Origin: Schistocerca nitens
Taxonomy: Eukaryota > Arthropoda > Insecta > Orthoptera > Acrididae
Direction of reading: 5' to 3'
Length of the DNA: 64,000 bases
Assembly: GCF_023898315.1 (NCBI RefSeq)
Contig: NC_064614.1
Coordinates: forward strand, 1,054,008,432-1,054,072,431
Shown here: positions 21,966-34,243 of the stretch, one piece after another
How positions within the stretch are numbered: position 1 is the stretch's first letter
Layout of the letters: every line of letters begins with the position of its first letter
Program-made: the position numbers and the translations under genes
The notes under the pieces: generated by a model
The model's input: only the letters and a program-made list of their open reading frames with translations
Databases searched by the model: none
What the model was told of the DNA's origin: nothing

Positions 21966-22889
21966 AAATTTTATTGAAATTGTATATTAAATTAAGTAAA
22001 ATTTTCCAAAATAAATATCAGGAAATGCAGGGCAATACGTGACCCACTTTTTGATGTAAGTAACTAGATCATCTAATGATATTTATTGTTATTTTGTAAT
22101 TCTTACATTTAACCATGTATTCGATTGTTTAGTTTTGTATTAAAGGAAGTGGCACATGAACCACAAGCTCAGTCTGCATCATTGTCTTTTGGAGGTTGTC
22201 AGATGGCCAATGTATATTCTACCAATCTACATGATAATCAGTCACAATTTGTTAGACTCTGTGCTTTATTTAAAAATTAGTACAACAGTGATGCCGAATT
22301 CTGGGACTTTCTGAAGCAACAACCACTGGGGATATCACAATTGAGTATTGCATCTTATGGAGCAGCTAGGATATTAAGTGAACTTTCATCAACTATGACT
22401 GAAATTTTCTAGTTTTCATTCATCTTCATACTTGTGAGCAGTGGAGTCCCAAATTATTAAGTTGCTCTAATAGTATGATTGAGAATTTAGTATTACCATT
22501 GTCCAGCTACAAACAGAACTTGAGAAATTGTATATTTTTTTATCACTCGGCATTTTAATATTGTGTCGCTGAGCTGGGATATGTGTAAGTCTGTGTACTA
22601 ATTTTTGTAATACATTTCAGAATCTAATTGTGACTTGAGGCAATCGACTATTGGACAATAGGTGGGACAAGACAGAAAGTGTTTTGTGGCAACTCATCAT
22701 TGCACCACATTTGAGATGAGTACAATTTTTAAATTTTAAATTTATTTTCTGCAGACTATCATTTTTCCAACTTCCTTTGGCATGTGACTGTTGGTAGGCA
22801 GGATAACTGTGAATTTGCATGTGACAATAATCTGGGTAGGTAGGGTTATTTTCATGTTCCGTGCCCAATATTATCTTAAAATATGGCAA
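21966..22889. other. Anonymous sequence, possibly leader of a decayed LTR element
   Basis: No coherent frame and no recognised motif. It precedes a decayed gag-like region and could be its leader, but no LTR pair or PBS is visible. Confidence 0.35.
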
Positions 22890-25050
22890 GTATGGAAAAT
22901 TTAACAGAACTGGAGAGGTATCATTTACTCAATGTCCTCAATCAACGACACCAAACCTGCAACAGTCATCTGAGGCATCACATTTCTTAGGATTTTCTCC
23001 AAATGAATAAGCCTCAGGTTTACTAGAAAGATTATCTCATGTCTTGGATCATAAGGTTACAACTCAGAAAAATAATTTAAAGAATGATTTAAGGAATGAA
23101 CTGACAAGTTAAAAAATGACCTAAAAATGAGTACTGTTAATCTAAATTACACTGTTAAGACAATGGAAAGAAAAATTCAGGTTACGCAGTAGCAAGTAGC
23201 AAACTCCCTTTTAAAACTTAAGTCAATTACATGAGTCAACTGTCCCTGAAATTCAGAAAGTAAATGATAAGATTGATCACATACAGTTGCATGTGGAAAA
23301 CACTGAAGATGTTAGTCACATAGAGCTAGATAGAAAGAACTCTGTATTCAAAGTTATGCATGAATATATTGAGCAGAAAAGTGAATTCATCGAACACAAA
23401 CTAAAACTAAATAATCATTAAATCCATAGCCATACTACCAGCGTTAATAATGAAATTGAGACTTTGTCTGAAAATTTACAATAGGTTAACATCCAGTTAA
23501 GTGATGTTGAAACAAATATGTCTTATCTGCAATTCGCAGAAATTTTGAACAATTGTGTTGCAATTTATCTTTTAAATACTTCCCTGGGGATTTAAAAATA
23601 CCCCAGTGGACCACCTATGGCAATGTAAAGATGGTTTTTGTCCGAACTTGCCTGATTATGTGAAAATTAAACTAGCCAAACATTCCCTTGATGGTGAAGC
23701 ATTGTCACAGGCTAATCAAAACATAAAGCCAAACATAAAATTTAATGAATTCATACAGATGCTCTTGAATAAATTCTGGCCTGAAAATAAACAGGCGGGC
23801 ATCAAAATAGCATTTTTGAATGGTAGTAGGTACAGACCAGGTAACCTCTTGACATGACACCTGTAAGTATGGTTATTATGCTGTGCAAAATTCATCAAAG
23901 AATCTCTCTTACTTGTGAAGAAAAATGTACCTATAGCAACAAATGCAGCCGACAGTAAGTGAGAAATTGATGAAATTTCATATCTAAAAAAAATTTATTT
24001 TGTTACATTTTTGCACTTCCATTGCTGTGAGTGTGAATCCTGAATCCTTCCTGGTCATTCTGACAAAGTTTTATGAATTTGTTTGTAAAAGTATAGACAT
24101 TAGAAAATAAAATGTCCTGTGGTGCCTCTCCTGCTCCAAGTGGACCCACCTGACGTCCTACCCCCCTTAAAGAAACTAGTTCTAACACACACTAGGATTT
24201 ATGTGGTAGAGCATACATCAGAATCACAATCGGAGATTGGCATGGTTATTGTTTGATTGACAAAAGGTAGCACAATTTCTGTTATTTCTGAAAAGTTCAG
24301 GGATAGAATTAAGCACAGTTCTGAGTACATTAAATTTCCTATAACAGGAGTTAGGTTAAAGGTAGTACAGGTAAGTTTAGTGAAGTTGTAAACAAACAAC
24401 ATTTAATCCCATTTCATGTTCACAGTGCAGTTTTTGAGCAAGGATGGTGGGTGGTCAGTGATCTGAATCAGGAGATATTGCTAGACATGGACTGGATATC
24501 AAAAAATGATGTAGTATTTGACTGGGTAAAGTTCAGAGTAAATTTTTCTAGCACCAATATGCATTTTTCTGGTTATTCTAGATTGCACTTAACAGCTGGC
24601 GACACATATGCTAATAAATTATATTGTTTTGACACTGAGATGGGTACCACATAGATAATGATGATTTGTCAAATAATGATACTACAACTGATAGGGATTT
24701 TGTTCAACTTGTTACTGATGTGGTAAAAGAAGCAGAAAAGCTTACTGGAGATGAGAAGTCAGAATCAGAAGAAGTGTTGAGATCCTATAGAGATATATTT
24801 AGTGAGAAATGAGGTAGACTTACAAATGATGCATGCAAGTGAAGGCTTAAAGAGTACCCCTAGCTTTTCTTTATAAAACCATATTAAATTCCTATTTGTG
24901 AAACACAGTTTGTGGAGAGGGAGTTGCTGTACATGGAAAAGTGGAGAGTTATTGAAAGGAGTACTAGGCAATGCAACAACCCTATGGTTGTTGTGATAAA
25001 ATAACTTGCACCTACAGGGGATGTACATTCTTTGTATATCATGTGTAGCA
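22890..25050 (+). pseudogene. Decayed LTR-retrotransposon gag-protease-RT remnant
   Basis: A coiled-coil-like gag N-terminus (22950-23520, rich in K/E/N/L with many stops) precedes a gag core at 23606-23857 (MLLNKFWPENKQAG), which shares the KFW-x-E block with the gags at 46427 and 62901. Frame 24451-24654 ends a retropepsin-like domain (LNQEILLDMDWISKNDV). Its active site near 24250 is frameshifted (KGSTISVISEKF with the D-T lost). 24740-25000 carries the approach to a Gypsy-type RT (EEVLRSYRDIFSEK; WRVIERST; NPMVVVI). Stops are frequent and the RT palm is missing. Confidence 0.7.
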
Positions 25051-25375
25051 AATGCAAGATCCCTAGCGAGTGTGGTATTTGCTTCTACAGTTTTACACAT
25101 CAGTATCACATTCTTCTCACACAAATCTACAAATGTTTCTTACTACTCTGAGTGATATAAGCATTGAAAGATTGAATTTAGTTAATTAGAGAACAGTGAA
25201 GTGATGTCTGAGTTTATTGCTTATTTATTTATACCGTTACTGAGAGATTTCACTATTAACTTGCACCCTCAGGGGAACGTACACTCTTTGGGCCTCATGA
25301 GTGTGACAAACGCAATATCCTCAGCTAATGTGGTATTTTCTTCCACAGTTTTACACATCAGTACCACATTTCTCT
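25002..25375. repeat. Duplicated ~120-bp segment
   Basis: TAACTTGCACCTACAGGGGA (25002) through AGTTTTACACATCAGTA recurs diverged at 25257 (TAACTTGCACCCTCAGGGGA), an offset of about 255 bp. The first copy abuts the broken RT remnant. Confidence 0.75.
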
Positions 25376-25844
25376 TACTCCAGATTACTTAATCCTTACC
25401 GTATAATGCTTGATACTTGGGGTGTCGGTAGAACTGTGGAGGATTGGATACTGAAGCTTTCTTTATACTTGTTACACAATCATTAGGAATATACCAATAT
25501 ACATGAATATAGTGCTTCTGGGAGATTCTCACGACACTAATGCTTTTAAATGTTTATGATTGACACATTCTTATTATGCTTTTCACTAATATGCCTTTAT
25601 GCTTTTCACATACATGAATATGATGCTTTTGAATGATTGTCATGATGCTTACATTGACAGTTATTACACACCTGATACACTTTCGTACAGAATGTCTCAC
25701 ATCTTACACTTGTTGGATGATGCTTTGAGAAGGAGGTAATGCAACATTTTTTTTATTCTGCAGATTTGTGTGCAATTGTGCTTTGTAGTGTGACTCTGTG
25801 AAGTATTTACTGGGATTCTATCATTCTGTTGAAGTCCTACTAAG
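25376..25844. other. Anonymous sequence
   Basis: AT-rich with repeated ATGCTTTT-like words (25545-25640). No gene or element recognised. Confidence 0.4.
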
Positions 25845-26545
25845 GCAAGGTCACAATTCTTAATTCTGCACACCTGGCTGACACAATGCTAATGTAACAC
25901 AAAAGCTTAATAGTTCTAAAAATCAAATATATAAGAAGACCCAAACATTACATCTCCCTCTTCATCATTTGTCATACATAGGGACTCCAAAAACTTATAA
26001 ATCCATTCACCTTTCAATACTCTTGAGACTCATTGATACTGTATTTGAACCTAAAGCGACTAACCAATCTCTCGTAAAACACTCTTCTCACAGCAGCTTA
26101 TCAACTAATTACCTCTCACTTTACTTTGGGACACAGCAAACTTTCAATTAGACTCTCCAATTTACAGAGGGCATCTCTCAGTCACATATGATTATTATTG
26201 TATCATCCGCATTTCTGTTCAGCTCAGAGTCTGCACTGACCTTAGTATAATTACTGGTTTAATTACATCTATATCATTACCATTATTTTTATGTTATAAT
26301 CTCCACGACTCATATCTCCTCACACACATTATGTCTGAGAATTCAGAATAATGGGGACAAGGGGAATCTCTATCTCATACACCTAACTTCCATTCTGTAA
26401 AAATATTCTCCTCTTCTTGTTTTGACAGAAATACAGCAATAACTTTCCAAACATACTGGGAAAAATCTATACACCTACATCAGCCATCTTAATAATTTGG
26501 AAATCCACCTATATCTAACATGCATAACACTCTCACTATTCAATC
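25845..26545 (+). repeat. Unrecognised ~2-kb repeat, isolated copy E
   Basis: Starts near GGCAAGGTCACAATTCTTAA and carries the middle of the unit: AATAGTTCTAAAAATCAAA (25911), TTTACTTTGGGACACAGCAA, TTTACAGAGGGCATCTC, CAGCCATCTTAATAATTTGG (26483). Its start and end differ from other copies, so it is a fragment. Confidence 0.72.
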
Positions 26546-26714
26546 AACATTTCATTAATTTGAGGACCTAGTACCCTCTAAGAACACTTTATTGCCTAGA
26601 TTGCAAGTTTTGTTACACGGATTACAAGTTTCAGCCACTTCAGTGGCTATTTTCAAATATGTACATGTTTTCAATGATATACAAGTCAATACATCTTATC
26701 CAACTAAAAAATGA

Positions 26715-27560
26715 TGTAATCAACATCTAATACATACTTCACAAGCCACTGTATTGGTGTGTGTCAGAGGGTTCCCACTTCTAGTTATTTTCATTCAAGC
26801 GAGATAAAATTGACTATCTACATATGAGGCATAATACCCTTAATCTTATCTTCATGTTCGCTACCTGAAATGTACATTGGCACCAGTAGGATTATTCTGC
26901 AGTCAGCCTGAAATACCAGTTCTCTAATTTTCTCATCAGTGCTCCTAGGAAAGATGGTTGTTTTTCCTTCAGTAATTCCCATTTGAATTCCCAAAGCATC
27001 TTTGTAATAACTTGCATGTTGTTCAAGCCTCATGATAACAAATCTAGCAGCCCAACTCAGTATTGCTTTTCTGTCTCCCTTTAATCTGACATGCCATGGA
27101 TCCCAAATACTTGAACAGTATGCAACAAAGAATCATACTCGTGTCCTGTATGTGGTTTCCTCTACAGATGAACCACACTGCCCTACTATTTTTCCAATAA
27201 ACCAAATCTGACCATTCACCTTCCCTAATACAGTCCTTATATGTTCATTCCATTTCATATTGCTTAGCAACAATATGCCTCTATATTTAAATTACATGAC
27301 TGTGAGAATCAGCACACTCGTAATGCCCTACTCAAACCTTTTTCCCCCCTACTCCTCTGGATTAACTTATATTTTTCTACATATAGAGCTAGCTGTTTCT
27401 TTACCACAGCCCACATCAACTAGAAATTCTGTCTAAGACACCTTGTACCCTCCTACAGCCACTCCACTATTACAACAACACCTTGCCATACACCATAGCA
27501 TCATAAGTGAACAGCTGCAGACTGCTGCAGGCCAGATCAATTATGCATATACTAAATTCA
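26715..27560 (-). pseudogene. LINE reverse-transcriptase end and 3' tail, minus strand
   Basis: Read on the minus strand it starts with LQLFTYDAMVYGKVL near 27530, a damaged FADD palm motif (ADD to TYD), then the thumb region and NMKWNEHIRTVLGKVNGQIW, SSIWDPWHVRLKGD, and frame 27033-26818 (MRLEQHASYYKDALGIQMGI), a jockey/CR1-like C-terminus. A related tail lies at 30436-30780 plus 31993-32151. Confidence 0.68.
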
Positions 27561-28254
27561 GTGGAGTATGTCATCTGTATGGTTATATCAATGCTGTTAA
27601 GTAAGGAATGGCACATTTTTGTACAAAAGATAAAAAATATAATAATTTACAGCATTGATCCAAAGTCATCATTAACACTACAACATTGTTCTACGTGGTA
27701 CACATGAAAACTCCATGAGACAGAGAATACCAGTGCAATAAGTTCATATAAACAACCTGACATCCAGTAATTAGATGGATAGGAATTTTTGACAACTACT
27801 GCATTAGGATTCATGAAGAGAACAGGTACATGAGACATATTATGAACACAGAAATATATTTCTGAAACATCTGTCTCTACTTGCCATATGCCAGAACATA
27901 CTACATCAATAAGGCAATAAATATTATTCCTATGTTAAATATTACAATACAGAACCAGAACAGGTACATGGTAAAGTCTTGCATGTGTTATATACACCTC
28001 ATTATACATATCTGTGCCAGCCATATGAAGGAGGACATTATGTCAAGACAGTCATAGACACTCAACTTTTATTCTGTATTATCAGGCAGTGTGTATATGT
28101 TCCAGACAGATCACAATCAATAGAATATTTTATCACATTATTGGATGTCAGGTTGTTATATACATTTTTTTCTCAGGTACTACACTACCCCATAACATTT
28201 TCGCACAACAAATTTTTATAAACAAGCTTGCATCACGTATCTTATTAAAAAGTC
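27561..28254. other. Anonymous sequence with a segment shared with 33613-33700
   Basis: The reverse strand of 27610-27700 matches 33613-33700 (TAGAACAATG, TATTATATTTTTTAT, TTGTACA cores). The minus-strand frame 27838-27647 and the plus-strand frame 33472-33708 therefore share VEQCCSVNDD/IEQWCTVNDD. No confident product. Confidence 0.4.
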
Positions 28255-30190
28255 CAGAAGTATGCGCACTATGTGTGAGATTAGCACATATGATAATAAA
28301 ATTAAAACAATTTGGAATATTGTGAAAATGGAAACAGGGCAACCGAGAGCACAGGAAGACTGTATTTCTATCAAACACAATGAAAAGTTTGTTAATAAGA
28401 AGACAGAAGTAGAAAACATTTTTATTAAGTGTTGTAGAGAATATAGGTTCCAGCTATTCATTAGAAAATTCAGGGCAGTATATGGAAGAAGCAGTACCCA
28501 TGCAATTTGATAAAATTGAAATTCAACCCACCTCTCCTACTGAAATTAGGAAAATAATAAATTCACTCAAAAGTAAATGCTCACATGCAATTGATGGCAT
28601 TTCCAACAGAGTACTAAAAGCTTGTTCCCAACAAATAAGCGGGATTCTCAGCCACATATGTACTATTTCACTGAAACAGGTAATTTTTTCAGTTAGACTG
28701 AAAGATACTATTGTTAAACCATTGCATAAAAAAGGGGATAGATTTGATGCTAACAACTACCACCCAATCTCACTTCTGACAGATTTATCCAAAATTCTTG
28801 AAAAAGTAATGTATTCAAGAGTAGCATCACATATCTGTAAAAATGAAGTACTAACAAAATGTCAGTTTGGTTTTCAGAAAGACTTTTCAACAGAAACTGC
28901 TATATACGCTTTCACTGATCAAATATGCAATGAATAACCCATTAGGATATTTTGTGCTCTATCAAAGGCTTTTGATTGTGTGAATCATGAGATTCTTCCA
29001 GATAAGCTCAAGTATTGTGGTATGAGTGGGACAGTGCACAAATGGTTTAATTCATACTTAACCGGAAGAATGCAAAAGGTTGAAATTAACAGTACAGATA
29101 GTCTACAAAAACCAGCAGAGAGATATCAAGAATAGTGTCCCACATGGTTCAATCTTGGGTCCCTTATTGTTCTTAATATATATTAACGACTTGCCACTCT
29201 ATATTCATGAAGATGCAAAGTTAGTTCTTTTTGCTGATGATACAAGTGTAGTAATCACACCCAAAAAGCAAGAATCAGCTGAGGAAATTGCAAATAATGT
29301 CTTTCAGAAAATTATTAAGTGGTTCTCTGTTAATGGACTCTCACTAAATTTTGACAAAACACAGTTTATACAATTCTGTACAGTAAATGGCATAGCACCA
29401 TTGATAAATATAGACTATGAATGGAAGTCTGTTGCTAAGGTAGAATACTCCAAATTTCTGGGTGTGTGCATTGATGAGAAATTGAATTGGTAGAAACACA
29501 TCGGTGATCTGCTGAAATGGTTAGGTTCAGCTACTTATGCTATAAGGGTTATTGCACATTTTGGTGATAAACATATCAGTAAATTAGCCTAATATGCCTA
29601 TTTTCATGCACTGCTTTCATAAGGCATCATATTTTGGGGCAATTCATCATTAGGAGAGAAAGTATTCATTGCACAAAAGCGTGTAATCAGAATGATAGCT
29701 GGAGCCCACCCACGATCACCTCGCAGACATTTATTTAAGGAACTCGGGATATTCGCAGTACCTTTGCAATACATATATTCACTTATGAAATTTGTCATTA
29801 ATAACCCATCCCCATTCAAAAATAACAGTGAAGTGCATAGCTACAACACTAGAAGAAAGGATGATATTCACTATTCTGAATTAAATCTCACTTTGGCACA
29901 GAAAGGGGTGAATTATGCTGCCACAAAAATCTTTGATCATCTGCCAAATCATATTAAAAGGCTGACAGATAGCCAACCAACATTTAAAAGTAAATTAAAA
30001 GAATTTCTGAATGACAACTTCTTCTACTCAATAGAAGAATTTTTAGACCTGAAGTAGTAACTGTAAAAAAAGAAATAATTAATTAATTATTTTGTGTAAA
30101 GAAAACTTATGTTAAGGTGGCACATTCCACATCATTACGAAATGTTGCATTCATTATCTATGGAACAAGGATTAATGTATAGTATGTATG
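28255..30190 (+). mobile_element. LINE (jockey/CR1-like), 5'-truncated, plus strand
   Basis: Carries most of a reverse transcriptase and a C-terminal region, followed by a 3' end ATCTATGGAACAAGGATTAA (30157) and an AT-rich tail. There is no endonuclease domain, so it is 5'-truncated as LINE copies usually are. Confidence 0.82.
28482..30057 (+). pseudogene. LINE reverse transcriptase, broken
   Basis: The RT blocks appear in order. In frame 28482-28937: VKPLHKKGD, NYHPISLLTDLSKILEK, QFGFQKDFSTETAI. In a third segment 28950-29000: CALSKAFDCVNHEIL. In frame 29080-29493: VPHGSILGPLLFLIYINDLP, the catalytic LFADDTSVV, GLSLNFDKTQFIQF and FLGVCIDEKLNW. Frame 29692-30057 is the C-terminal tail (SYNTRRKDDIHY; NYAATKIFDHLPNHIK). 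A TAA near 28935, a stop near 29130 and stops at 29492 and about 29590 break it. Catalytic Asp pair intact. Clade by overall look only. Confidence 0.85.
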
Positions 30191-30435
30191 TAAATATCTG
30201 TGCACCTTATGCTTTAAGTATTTTAACCTATGTAACCAATTTCATTATGTTCTATTATATTAAGTGACTGGTGTATTTTATTTGATTTATAAAGAAACAT
30301 GCAGTGGTGCAACTTCACATGCCACTTGGTCACAATAACTACGACAAAGATCTAAATTATCTCTAGCATTTAGTTTGTGTGTTTCTGTCAGTGAGACATT
30401 TCAGCTGGTTTCCATGTTATGCAGGATGTGTGTTA
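30191..30435. other. Anonymous spacer
   Basis: Short AT-rich stretch between two LINE ends. Nothing recognised. Confidence 0.4.
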
Positions 30436-32151
30436 CATCTACATCTACATTTATGTATGTGCTCCACAACCCACTGCATGGTGTGTGGCAGAGGGTATCT
30501 TTAATGACTACTAGTCATTTCCTTTTCTGTTGCAACTCATATAGAAAGTGAGGGAAAAATGACTATTGATATGCCTCCATATGAGCCCTAATCTTATATT
30601 CATGGTCCTTACATGAAATGAACATTGGTGGCAGTAGAATTGCTCAGCAGTCAGCCTCAACAGCCAGTTCTCTAAATTTTCTCAATAGAGCTCCTGAAAA
30701 AGAATGTCACATTCTGTCCAGTGATGACATTTGAGTTCCTAAAGCAACTCAATAATCACTGCATGGTGTTAGATGCTACTACAGTGAAGTCTCACTTTTA
30801 CACTTTTCAAGGGACTTCAAAAAAATTGGTATAAAATTTCAAGCTTTAAAAGTTATGTATAGACTACCCCCTTGCATTTTTGGACTTATGTATGATATAT
30901 GTACATAACAGCCATCAAAAGAATTGTCATGGACTTGTTTATTATCTAGTAAAGGTTTATTATCTAATAAAACTGCTGATGTAATTGGAACTGATAACTG
31001 TCTGGGAAGTAGGAATGTTTGACTCAGTTTCATACATCATAATTGATGTTTTTGGAAGCCTGCAGCTGTCATTCATTATTTAAATAATGAAATGCTGGAC
31101 TAGTTATGTATTTTTTCATGCTTAACATGATGTGTTTCAAGAATTTTTCCTTGTTTTCAAGTGCAAATTTGTAAATAAGTATTTTCTGTGGTGTTTAGAT
31201 ATGTGTTATTCTGTGTCCCTTGCACTATAGTCGCCTTTTTGAGGTTATCAGGTACTGTGCCTCCTCAGTTATCTAGAAAACCAAACACACACATTCTATC
31301 ACTCACATTGTTTGTTTGTGTAACATCACAAACAATACATATGTAAATATTCCACTTGACAACGAGAAAAAATTCTCAAATCACATTTTGCTCACCATTA
31401 AAAAATACATAACTGCCACTGCTTGTAAACTAAAAACATTTGAGTAACACAAAGTGAATGATGGTGTCAACTATCACTACAAGTGGCCAAAAGCCACAAC
31501 ACGCTAAATATGGTTCAACAAAGGTAAAAGTGTCACAACGATCACAACACTCACAAATATGTGTTCACACAGTAGAGGCAGTTTGGAAAAGGTTGTGATT
31601 AGTCATGATATCTTTATTCGAACGAACCTGATTACTCCTATCAGCCACCCCGCCAAGTAGGGCTTGGCAGTGACAGGAGATGCGGCATGCATAGTTTCAA
31701 CATTTACACATTCACCATTTTAACTCCACTGAGTAGAGTGCCCAGGTGTCAAGAAACGTAACCACATAATATTTGTAAGCACTACTGGATGGCCAACATC
31801 GTAACAGCATAATTTTTTCTCCATGAAATTTTTTTTGTAATGTGTAAATCTTGGGAAAATTATAAATATGTTGACGCAAAACCAGGTGCAAATTAACATT
31901 GAGTAGATATCAAATTTGATGGCAATGATAAAAAAATGTCATAAACAGCAGAAAAATGTTAATTACGAGAACGTAAAAGTGAGGTTATACTGTAATAACA
32001 CATCTAGCAGCATGCCTCTGCAGCTGCTTCAAAGTCTTCCTTCAATCTAACATGGTGCAGATCCCAAACACTTGAACAGTACTCAACAATAGGTCACACT
32101 AGTGTCCTATATGCAGTCTTCTTTACTAATGAATCACACTCTCCTAAAATA
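30436..32151 (-). mobile_element. LINE 3' tail, minus strand, split by a pogo-like element
   Basis: Begins at its 3' tail CATCTACATCTACAT (30439), the reverse of the ATGTAGATGTAGACGTAG tail of the LINE ending at 37485. 30500-30780 and 31993-32151 line up with 26740-27180 in order, and the gap between them is exactly the TA-flanked element 30782-31992. A mariner sits at its other edge (32152). Confidence 0.75.
30782..31992. mobile_element. Non-autonomous pogo/Tigger-like element
   Basis: The ends CAGTGAAGTCTCACTTTTAC (30782) and, reversed, CAGTATAACCTCACTTTTAC (31992) match at 15 of 20 positions, flanked by TA (30780-30781, 31993-31994). Excision restores the LINE tail (CTAATAACACATCTAGCAG, compare 27030). 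It has no transposase in 1211 bp. Its CAGT-R-AA-CCTC-type start resembles the pogo/Tigger element at 38532. Confidence 0.82.
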
Positions 32152-33464
32152 TGAGGGCCGTTCAGAAAGTAACCTCCGGTTGATTTAAAAAAATACACCA
32201 AGTTAAATAAAAATACTTTAATATATACATCTTACAACTACATCTTTGCACTATTTTTCTACATAGTCTCCATAGCGATTGAGGCACTTATCATATCTCT
32301 TCACAAGCTTTGAAATTCCTTCTGCATAAAAATCACCCGCTTGTGCCTGGAGCCAGCCTGTGACCGCATCTTTGAGCTCTTCGTCGTCATCAAACCGCTG
32401 TGACCCGAGCCATTTCTTCAAATGCATGAAGAGGTGATAATCACTTGGCGCCAGGTCTGGGCTGTAAGGTGGATGGTTGATAACGTCCCACTTGAAGGAC
32501 TCAAGAAGGGCCGTTGTTCTGCGAGCAGAGTGAGGACGGGCGTTATTGTGCAAAAAAACGATACCGGAAGTCAGCATACCACGGCGTTTGTTCTGTATAG
32601 CCCGTCGTAACTTTTTTATTGTTTCACAGTACACGTCTTGATTAATGGTCGTACCACGTTCCATGAATTCAACCAACAGCACCCCTTTGGCATCCCAAAA
32701 CACCGTTGCCATCAGTTTTCTGGCAGAAAAATCTTGCGAGGCTTTGAATGTGCCCACATCTTTGATTGTTCTTTTGCCTCAGGGTTCACGTACTTAATCC
32801 AGGTTTCGTCACCGGTCACGATTCTGTTTAACAATGGTTCTCCTTCGTCCTCATAATGTGACAGAAAGTCTAATGCAGAGGCCATTCTTTGAGTTTTGTG
32901 GTGGTCGGTAAGAATTTTGGGCACCCATCGTGCACAGAACTTACGGTAACCCAATCTTGCTGTCACTATCTCGTACAAGAGAGTCTTAGAAATCTGTGGA
33001 AAACCAGTAGACAACTCCGACATTGAGAAACGTCGATTTTCACGAACTTTTGCATCAACTGTCTGAACGAGTTCGTCAGTCACCAATGATGGTCTACCAC
33101 TCCTCTCTTCATCATGAACGTTTTCTCATCCACTTTTAAATAAACGTACCCATTCACGGACAACTCCTTCACTCATAACTCTTGGTCCGTTAACGGCACA
33201 ACGCTCACGATGAATAGCTGCTGCAGAATATCCTTTGGCTGTAAAAAACCTTATGACAGCATGCACTTCACATTTGGCGGGGTTTTCTATTGCAGCACAC
33301 ATTTAAAACTGCCACAAAAACTAAACTAGCGCAGGTACGACGTTCACTCGACCACGGCTTGATGCCGACTGACCTGTTGAGTGCGTGAATGCACAGATGG
33401 CATCGCTACTCCCCCCACAACCCGCACTGTGACCAATCGGAGGTTACTTTCTGAACCGCCCTCG
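32152..33464 (-). mobile_element. Mariner transposon, minus strand
   Basis: The inverted ends GAGGGCCGTTCAGAAAGTAA (32153) and GAGGGCGGTTCAGAAAGTAA (reverse at 33463) differ by one base and extend through CCTCCG. TA lies at 32150-32151 and 33465-33466. Length 1313 bp. It is a different mariner lineage from 12269-13532, with a much better preserved transposase. Confidence 0.93.
32251..33303 (-). pseudogene. Mariner transposase, few lesions
   Basis: The start near 33303 opens the helix-turn-helix region (VHAVIRFFTAKGYSAAAIHR), with an in-frame stop near 33129 (FKSG then stop). Frame 33086-32712 carries the rest of the DNA-binding region and the first catalytic Asp in IVTGDETWIKYVNPE. A frameshift in the 32712-32757 overlap leads to frame 32757-32251, with FLHNNARPHSARRT and YSPDLAPSDYHLF. 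The second catalytic Asp (usually HDNARPH) is Asn here, which should abolish activity independently of the breaks. Confidence 0.9.
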
Positions 33465-33465
33465 T

Positions 33466-33714
33466 ATTATATTGCTCATGGCTATTATCGTAGAAAGTGT
33501 AAGATCATCATATACATGGGATTCTGTTACACTTTTTGGTACCATTTTGGCATGCTCAGAACTTAACAAAATGAGTAATATGTTTCGAATTATAGGACTA
33601 TGGGTAGGTATTGTACATATAGAACAATGGTGTACTGTTAACGATGACATTGAGTCAGTTCCACAAACTATTATATTTTTTATGTGTTGTACACAAACAT
33701 GTAATTAATTACTT
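33466..33714. other. Anonymous sequence sharing a segment with 27610-27700
   Basis: Contains the 78-codon plus-strand frame 33472-33708 (IEQWCTVNDDIESVPQTIIF). See the inverted match at 27610-27700. It may be a fragment of an unrecognised coding repeat or a gene piece. No family assigned. Confidence 0.35.
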
Positions 33715-34081
33715 AACAGGGGATCTACTGTCCTCCTGATAAGGCAAGGCTACAACTCTTATTCCCCACACTTGGCCGACACAATTCTCCTATGAATCAG
33801 AAGCCTAACTTTTACAAATAACAGCTGAAACATCACATCTTGCTCTTCTGCATCTGTCACACACATAGTCATCATACACTCCAACCACTCCTAAAATCAT
33901 TCACCTCTGAATACTCTTTGGACTCATTCTCAAATTACCTAATCCTAAGCCTACTACCAACTTCTCCTTTAAAAATTGTTCGTGCTTCACCTTATTGACA
34001 AATTATCACTCACTTTACTCTGGCATATGACAAACTTTTAATTAGACCTCTCTCTCTATAGAAGGCATCTTATCACTCACA

Positions 34082-34243
34082 GCCAGCCGTGGTGGCCGAG
34101 CAGTTCTAGGCACTTCAGTCCGGTACCATGCCTCGGGCATGGATGTGTGTGGTGTCCTTAGGTTAGTTAGGTTTAAGAAGTTCTAAGTTCTAGGGGACTG
34201 ATGACCTCCGATGTTAAGTCCCATAGCGCTCAGAGCCCTTTTT
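34082..34243 (+). mobile_element. tRNA-derived SINE copy 3, perfect target duplication
   Basis: Same family as 5212 and 5772, here in the sense orientation (GCCAGCCGTGGTGGCCGAGC at 34082) and ending in a T-rich tail. The 12-bp duplication TTATCACTCACA at 34070-34081 and 34244-34255 is perfect. The B-box region is partly deleted (CAGTCCGGTACCATGCCTCG). Confidence 0.95.
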
